From contig JBJXDT010000131.1 of NCBI GenBank assembly GCA_046153505.1, positions 1 to 11,180 of the forward strand: 11,180 nucleotides of DNA, given 5' to 3'. The position numbers and the translations under genes are program-made. Below the pieces are notes generated by a model that was not told where the DNA came from, did no database searches, and saw only the letters and a program-made list of their open reading frames with translations. Origin of the DNA: JBJXDT01 sp046153505 (GTDB lineage: Bacteria > Pseudomonadota > Gammaproteobacteria > Burkholderiales > Methylophilaceae). Of this stretch, positions 7,324-11,180 are shown one piece after another. The number at the start of each line of letters is the position of its first letter. Position 1 is the stretch's first letter.

Positions 7324-8419
7324 CTTCCAATCCCCCCATACCCAGCCAACTCGCTTTAATGGTGGCTGTGCCTGTGGTTGCTATTTTTTCTGAGCCACTA
7401 AACTCTCCCGTTATTACACTTGTTTCACCTTGCGTGCTTAAAATTTTGACTGGACGTGCTTCAAAACCATTGTTTGCTTGTACAAATACAACAATGCGTG
7501 ATTTTGAATTGACCAAGGCACTGCTGGGTAGTGTAAAGCTACTTTCAGTGTTATTCGGCGCTATCATGGCATCCACCATTTGGCTAGGGAACAGATTCTC
7601 TGCACCTTGCTTCACTTCTACACGCACAATAGCGGTTTGGTCTTGGCTACGCATGCTTGGCAGCATGGAAATCACTGATCCTGTTGCGTCCAACCCTTTA
7701 ATACTCACTACCGCGCCTTTTTTAATATGACTGTTTTTAATATCTGCTAATGGCACATGAATTTCTACCCAAAGTGGGTTAAGTTGCGCAATTTTTAATA
7801 ATGGCGTAACCGAATCAATACGTTGTCCTTGTGTTGCCATCTGTTCTAGCACTACGCCTGATATGGGCGCAACCAATGTCATGCCATTTTGATAGCTGCC
7901 ACCTTTTTCAAGTTGATTAATCGCACTGTCACTCATGCCAGAAAGCTTAAGTAACTGGCGGTGTTCGTTAGTTTGAGCTGCCGCCTCAGTATGGCTATTT
8001 TGTGTACCTTGTAAGCGTTTTTCGGCAATGATGCCATCCTTAAATAAAGCCGCGTCACGGTCTAACGATTGTTGTGCCAAACGTTTTTGTGCGCTACTTT
8101 GCAAATATTCGCGTTGCATAATAATAAGTTCGGGGCTGCTAATATGCGCCAGCACTTGCCCTTTTTTAACCGTTTGGCCAGCACTAACTTGCAATTGGTC
8201 AATCAAGCCAGCGTAAGCACTACTCACCATCCTTATCTGATTCACTGGCACCACCACTTCGGCAGGGTAGGCTTGACCAATAGCCTCAGTGGCCGCTTGT
8301 AGCTTAATCGTTTTAATGCTTAAATTTTTCTGTTGCAATGGTGTCATTTTAATGATGTCAGCAGCGAATACTTCGTGACTAACAATCACTAAAAATATGA
8401 AGTAAATAATTGTTTTCAT
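7316..8419 (-). CDS. czcB: RND periplasmic adaptor (membrane fusion protein), CzcB-like
   Basis: The 367-residue adaptor links the CzcA pump to the CzcC outer-membrane channel. An N-terminal signal sequence (hydrophobic 3-13, likely cut near VFAA at 17-20) exports it. No lipobox is present. The first half-lipoyl motif is around 74-97 (VSAGQTVKKGQVLAHISSPEL). It is followed by a helical hairpin (about 98-172), the second half-lipoyl motif at about 183-212 (APISGVVLEQ), a beta-barrel domain and a membrane-proximal domain to the end. It lacks the long His-rich N-terminal region found in some CzcB proteins. The start is set by an ATGA overlap with czcC and a GGAG site 7 bases upstream, and the stop overlaps czcA by 8 bp. 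The three pump subunits are thus translationally coupled. Confidence 0.92.
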   Translation of the reverse strand: MKTIIYFIFLVIVSHEVFAADIIKMTPLQQKNLSIKTIKLQAATEAIGQAYPAEVVVPVNQIRMVSSAYAGLIDQLQVSAGQTVKKGQVLAHISSPELIIMQREYLQSSAQKRLAQQSLDRDAALFKDGIIAEKRLQGTQNSHTEAAAQTNEHRQLLKLSGMSDSAINQLEKGGSYQNGMTLVAPISGVVLEQMATQGQRIDSVTPLLKIAQLNPLWVEIHVPLADIKNSHIKKGAVVSIKGLDATGSVISMLPSMRSQDQTAIVRVEVKQGAENLFPSQMVDAMIAPNNTESSFTLPSSALVNSKSRIVVFVQANNGFEARPVKILSTQGETSVITGEFSGSEKIATTGTATIKASWLGMGGLEDE

Positions 8420-9666
8420 GGTAATTCTCCTACTGCTTGGTTATAGCGAGCAGTGTTCCAGAGTTGTTGAATTTGTTGGTTTTTTAAAGTGCGAGCGGCA
8501 TTAAATGCCTGTGTTTGAATACGTATTAAATCGCTTAAATCGAGCTCGCCTAATTGAAACGCTTTGCGCGCAATGCCTAAGCTCTGTTCTGCAATCGCAT
8601 CTTGCTTGGTGAGCACATCCAGTTGCAACAAACCCACTTCTAAATTATGTTTAGATTCGTGCATAGCGGCGGCCAGTAAGATTTTTAACTGACTTAAATT
8701 CACCTGACTCTCGCTATATTGCATTTCAGCCGCCGCCCGCAATGGCGCATTGCGAGTTTCTGCCTGCAATGGGATATTCAAGGTGATACCTATGCTATTG
8801 TTGTATTCGGTATCACTTGCGCCGCGTAAACTACGTGTGCCTAGCGTGAGCGTAGGGTTATCGCGTGTTTCTATTTGCGCTAAATTGCGTCTTTCTGCGC
8901 TTAATTCAACTAGGACGTTAGCATCTTGTAAAGCGGGGTGGCTATCATCTACTTCACTTTTAGCAGATTGCTTTTCAGTAAAATCAGCAGGTATTGTTTT
9001 TAGGCCTGTCAGATTGAGATAGCGAAATTTGGCATGTTGTAATTGCGCTTGGGCTTCAATTAATTCCGATTCAGCTTGCAAGGTCTCGGTTTGTGCAATT
9101 AAAGCATCTTTTTGCGCCAGATCACCAAACTTCACACGCTTTTCAATATCGGCTTGCAACTGGCTTGCAGATGCATGTTTTGATTGTGCAATATCAGCCA
9201 AACCTTGCATGAGTTGAATATCCCACAAGGCATCGCGTACTATGCCAGTTAGTTGCAAACGTATATTCTGCGCATCAGTGTTGATATTTTTTTCTGAAAC
9301 TGTAGCTATTGCCTCGCGCGCCTTGCGTTGCCCACTCAACCAAATGGGTAGCTCTACACCAGCTTCCCACTCTGTTTCACCGTTACGGCTTAACAATCGA
9401 TCATTCTGATTGCGTAATATCACTGCTGCCGCACCTGGCAACAAACTTTTGGCCTGAATTTGACGCGCTTCCAGTTCTTGTCTTTTTGCATTTAACAGCT
9501 GACTGTTTGGGTAATGCGGAAGTGCCTGCTCAATTAAACTATGAAGGGTAAGTGAATTATCGACCGTTAACTTATCTTCATGCGGTATGATTTCCGCATG
9601 CAATAATCCACTATTAAAGATAAATACAGCGAATAAAGACCATACAAAATATGGGGATTTAAACAT
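8416..9666 (-). CDS. czcC: Outer-membrane efflux channel (OEP/TolC family), CzcC-like
   Basis: The 416-residue outer-membrane channel completes the CBA pump. A signal peptide ends near LLHA (21-24), with no lipobox Cys, so the protein is not lipidated as NodT-type relatives are. The mature part shows the two-fold OEP repeat. Each half carries long Gln/Ala-rich helices and the typical G-L--D-L pattern (KFGDLAQKDALIAQTE, later FQLGELDLSDLIRIQTQ). Barrel strands lie between (for example GVELPIWL and GITLNIPL). AGGAG 5 bases before the ATG supports the start. It is preceded by a 62-bp gap that holds an 18-bp palindrome and overlaps czcB by 4 bp. Confidence 0.92.
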   Translation of the reverse strand: MFKSPYFVWSLFAVFIFNSGLLHAEIIPHEDKLTVDNSLTLHSLIEQALPHYPNSQLLNAKRQELEARQIQAKSLLPGAAAVILRNQNDRLLSRNGETEWEAGVELPIWLSGQRKAREAIATVSEKNINTDAQNIRLQLTGIVRDALWDIQLMQGLADIAQSKHASASQLQADIEKRVKFGDLAQKDALIAQTETLQAESELIEAQAQLQHAKFRYLNLTGLKTIPADFTEKQSAKSEVDDSHPALQDANVLVELSAERRNLAQIETRDNPTLTLGTRSLRGASDTEYNNSIGITLNIPLQAETRNAPLRAAAEMQYSESQVNLSQLKILLAAAMHESKHNLEVGLLQLDVLTKQDAIAEQSLGIARKAFQLGELDLSDLIRIQTQAFNAARTLKNQQIQQLWNTARYNQAVGELP

Positions 9667-9687
9667 AAAAACTCCTAACTAAATCAA

Positions 9688-9705
9688 TTGGTTAACATTA
9701 ACCAA
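9688..9705. promoter_or_regulatory. 18-bp perfect palindrome in the czcC leader
   Basis: TTGGTTAA and TTAACCAA are exact reverse complements around the dinucleotide CA. The site lies 21 bases upstream of the czcC ATG, immediately before the ribosome site, in the only 62-bp gap ahead of czcCBA. A dyad of this size is typical of dimeric regulator operators (for example ArsR/SmtB or TetR families). As RNA it is a weak AT-rich hairpin with no U-tract, so terminator function is unlikely. The regulator is unknown. Confidence 0.5.
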
Positions 9706-9728
9706 AGTGCAAAAAATGATTGATTAGG

Positions 9729-10118
9729 TTAGCGAGGTGGCGCGCGGGAAGGGAGTAGCGAATAAGCGATTCGCTGATAATTTGCAGTTTGAAAAAGAGG
9801 TGGTAGAAATAATTTTTTAAAATTGAACAATATTAATACGAAACTAAATAAAATCGCCATTAAAGCAATTTCATCCGCTAACACTGTTTTAATGCCTTTG
9901 GCAACTGTAGTGATTGCGCCAACCATTTGATTTTCACCAACATGTGTTTGACTAAACGCATTATCAACACTGTTTTGATTGCCGACTTCATCCGTGTGAA
10001 AGTGAATAATGTGCTCTTTGAAGCTATCATGCCCAAACGCATGCGCGTGAATAAATGGCGCAACTATCTGCAAGCAGATTAAACACAATAATAAATATTT
10101 TTTTACAATTTTTTTCAC
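9729..10118 (-). CDS. Small His-rich secreted/membrane protein, CzcI-like in layout
   Basis: This 129-residue protein has no family I can name. A basic start (MKKIVKKY) and hydrophobic segment at 9-22 form a signal peptide or anchor. A cluster of histidines follows (H24, H26, H30, H36, H39, H41), then H59. A second membrane segment spans about 85-100, with a basic tail ending in PSRAPPR. Size, His cluster and position ahead of czcC resemble CzcI-type proteins, but I see no diagnostic motif. It would place a metal-binding loop in the periplasm. The start is GTG (10116-10118). No ATG or good ribosome site is in frame upstream, so translation may depend on the preceding gene, whose stop is 40 bp away. 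Co-transcription with czcCBA is likely. Confidence 0.75.
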   Translation of the reverse strand: MKKIVKKYLLLCLICLQIVAPFIHAHAFGHDSFKEHIIHFHTDEVGNQNSVDNAFSQTHVGENQMVGAITTVAKGIKTVLADEIALMAILFSFVLILFNFKKLFLPPLFQTANYQRIAYSLLPSRAPPR

Positions 10119-10158
10119 AGCATAATCGTACGCGATGTAAAATATAATGGCAACAAAC

Positions 10159-10941
10159 TTATAGTGGAATGTTAAAAATAGCTTTTAGCGTCCAATCATT
10201 TGCTTGATTTGTCCAGCCACGGCCCAAGCCAATATTCAAATCGTGGCCAAACACTTCGGTATCGGCCGTAATATAGGTTTCTTGAACGTGACTACGCATA
10301 TTATCAACCGCGCCAAAATCAGAATAATTTTCTATATTAATCCAGGTTTTTTCAGTAAATTTATGGCCAACTTTAATCGCAGGCTCAAAAGTGGGCGTGT
10401 GGTCGCTGCCAGAAACCGCAAAGCCAAGAATAGGGTTAACTGTAAAATTCCAAGCTTCTGTTCTATAACCAATTATGGGGCGCGCTTCTAGATTCCAGCT
10501 TTCTTCTGACGTACGATGTGACACTTTGCCCAACTCAAAATTAATGCCCCAATAACTACCCAATTCTGCGTGCTCAGCCAAATATTTTAGACGCAATTTA
10601 ACACCTTCTAAGTACCAATCGCCATTACCTGAGCGTATTGCAGGCAAGTATAAACCTGCCTCAAGAGTTTTAGTGAGACCATAACCAAACTCGGGTGTAA
10701 TACGAAAGTTATGATTTGCAGGAATTTCTTTTGGATAACCGCTATCTTTAATGCCAGAAATCACATAGTTCATGTGTACATCCACATTAAGCTCACCAGG
10801 GTGGTTTATCGCGTCATCGTAGACTTGAATTTCATCGGCAGATGCCGCAGATGCGTTAATTGGTAACGCAAATGCATATAAAACCACACTTAAATTCAGT
10901 TTGGATTTTATTAATCCTTGCTGTGCATGTCTCGTCTTCAT
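10159..10941 (-). CDS. Hypothetical outer-membrane beta-barrel protein, first gene of the metal cluster
   Basis: The 260-residue product has a signal peptide with a long polar n-region (1-15), a hydrophobic core at 17-28 and Ala-rich cleavage region ASAASA (30-35). The mature protein shows alternating polar and hydrophobic stretches with many aromatic residues, typical of a beta-barrel. Examples are FRITPEFGYGLTKTLEAGLYLP (79-100), YWGINFELGKV and AWNFTVNPILGFAVSG, and the final strand runs to the end (WTLKAIFNIPL). It ends in Leu rather than the usual Phe. There is no OprB, OprD or TonB-receptor signature. It lies 40 bp ahead of the His-rich gene and probably starts the metal operon. A role in metal passage or envelope protection is inferred from position only. 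AGG 5 bases before the ATG supports the start. Confidence 0.75.
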   Translation of the reverse strand: MKTRHAQQGLIKSKLNLSVVLYAFALPINASAASADEIQVYDDAINHPGELNVDVHMNYVISGIKDSGYPKEIPANHNFRITPEFGYGLTKTLEAGLYLPAIRSGNGDWYLEGVKLRLKYLAEHAELGSYWGINFELGKVSHRTSEESWNLEARPIIGYRTEAWNFTVNPILGFAVSGSDHTPTFEPAIKVGHKFTEKTWINIENYSDFGAVDNMRSHVQETYITADTEVFGHDLNIGLGRGWTNQANDWTLKAIFNIPL

Positions 10942-11054
10942 TTAACCTACCCATACTATAATACTATTATATAGGCTAGATTATATCTGGAATAGAAATA
11001 CTGAGCTATAATGCTCATAGCTATAATTTAACTACTTTTTGCGCGACTTTGTTA
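10942..11054 (-). promoter_or_regulatory. Probable promoter/operator region of the metal operon
   Basis: This AT-rich 113-bp gap lies between the first gene of the cluster and the presumed IS end. Minus-strand TATAAT hexamers occur at 10980-10985 and 10966-10971, but neither has a good -35 at 17 bases. That is common at activator-dependent promoters. The inverted repeat TGAGC-ATTATA-GCTCA (11002-11017) falls on the -35 zone of the first TATAAT. The 9-mer AGCTATAAT, as read on +, is repeated at 11004-11012 and 11019-11027, 15 bp apart. The start point and regulator cannot be decided from sequence alone. Confidence 0.4.
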
Positions 11055-11180
11055 TGGTCTAGTTTTCTGCAACAATTAGTTAGAGGCATTTGTTGCGTTT
11101 TTGTTGTCTTGCTTCATATTCTACAGGCGAAATATTGCCTAATGTTGAATGTCTTATTTTTTGGTTATAAAACGATTCAA
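11055..11180 (-). mobile_element. IS3-family insertion sequence, one end
   Basis: The element is identified by the transposase C-terminus it carries and continues beyond the right edge. The outer boundary is placed at TGGTCTAG (11055). IS3-family ends normally start with TG, and the distance to the transposase stop (25 bases) is usual for the family. The matching terminal repeat and the target duplication cannot be checked, so this boundary is tentative. Confidence 0.6.
11080..11180 (-). CDS. IS3-family transposase OrfB, C-terminal fragment (cut by window edge)
   Basis: The last 33 codons and a TAA stop (11080-11082) are present. The product ends SFYNQKIRHSTLGN followed by ISPVEYEARQQKRNKCL. 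The pattern F-YN--R-H--LG--SP--YE lies just after the final Glu of the DDE site in IS3-family OrfB proteins and is diagnostic of the family. The catalytic residues lie outside the window. Whether the full copy is intact cannot be told. It is transcribed toward the metal operon, so read-through from the element is possible. Confidence 0.85.
   Translation of the reverse strand, partial: ESFYNQKIRHSTLGNISPVEYEARQQKRNKCL

Overview
The window is about 11 kb of AT-rich DNA from a Gram-negative bacterium. Lipoproteins with lipoboxes, a tripartite RND efflux pump and an outer-membrane barrel all point that way. Base composition and protein style suggest a betaproteobacterium, perhaps Methylophilaceae (Methylotenera-like). 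That placement is an impression, not a demonstrated result.

Left end (1-1653): the 3' part of a cation diffusion facilitator (CDF) gene on + runs tail-to-tail, with a 35-bp overlap, into a minus-strand SYLF/YSC84-family lipoprotein gene.

Middle (1654-2794): this stretch holds no convincing protein gene. It contains two tRNA relics on the minus strand. The first is the 3' half of a tRNA-Arg(ACG), cut exactly at the anticodon loop. The second is a tRNA-Lys(TTT)-like 3' portion. Each is followed by its own hairpin terminator, and several short inverted repeats lie nearby. This looks like an integration hotspot or the end of one or more genomic islands.

Right part (2795-10941): seven minus-strand genes form one apparent metal-resistance cluster. 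In transcription order they are an outer-membrane barrel protein, a small His-rich secreted or membrane protein, czcC, czcB, czcA, a czcD-type CDF exporter and a small lipoprotein. czcC/czcB overlap by 4 bp and czcB/czcA by 8 bp, while the other gaps are 40-62 bp. CzcD would move metal from cytoplasm to periplasm. CzcCBA would then take periplasmic (and possibly cytoplasmic) metal across the outer membrane. The barrel, the His-rich protein and the lipoprotein are envelope proteins of unknown role that may bind or pass metal. No regulator gene is visible.

Right edge (about 11055-11180): the C-terminus of an IS3-family transposase, reading toward the metal operon, ends about 140 bp upstream of its first gene. 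The insertion may have changed the operon's promoter region or separated it from an upstream regulator.
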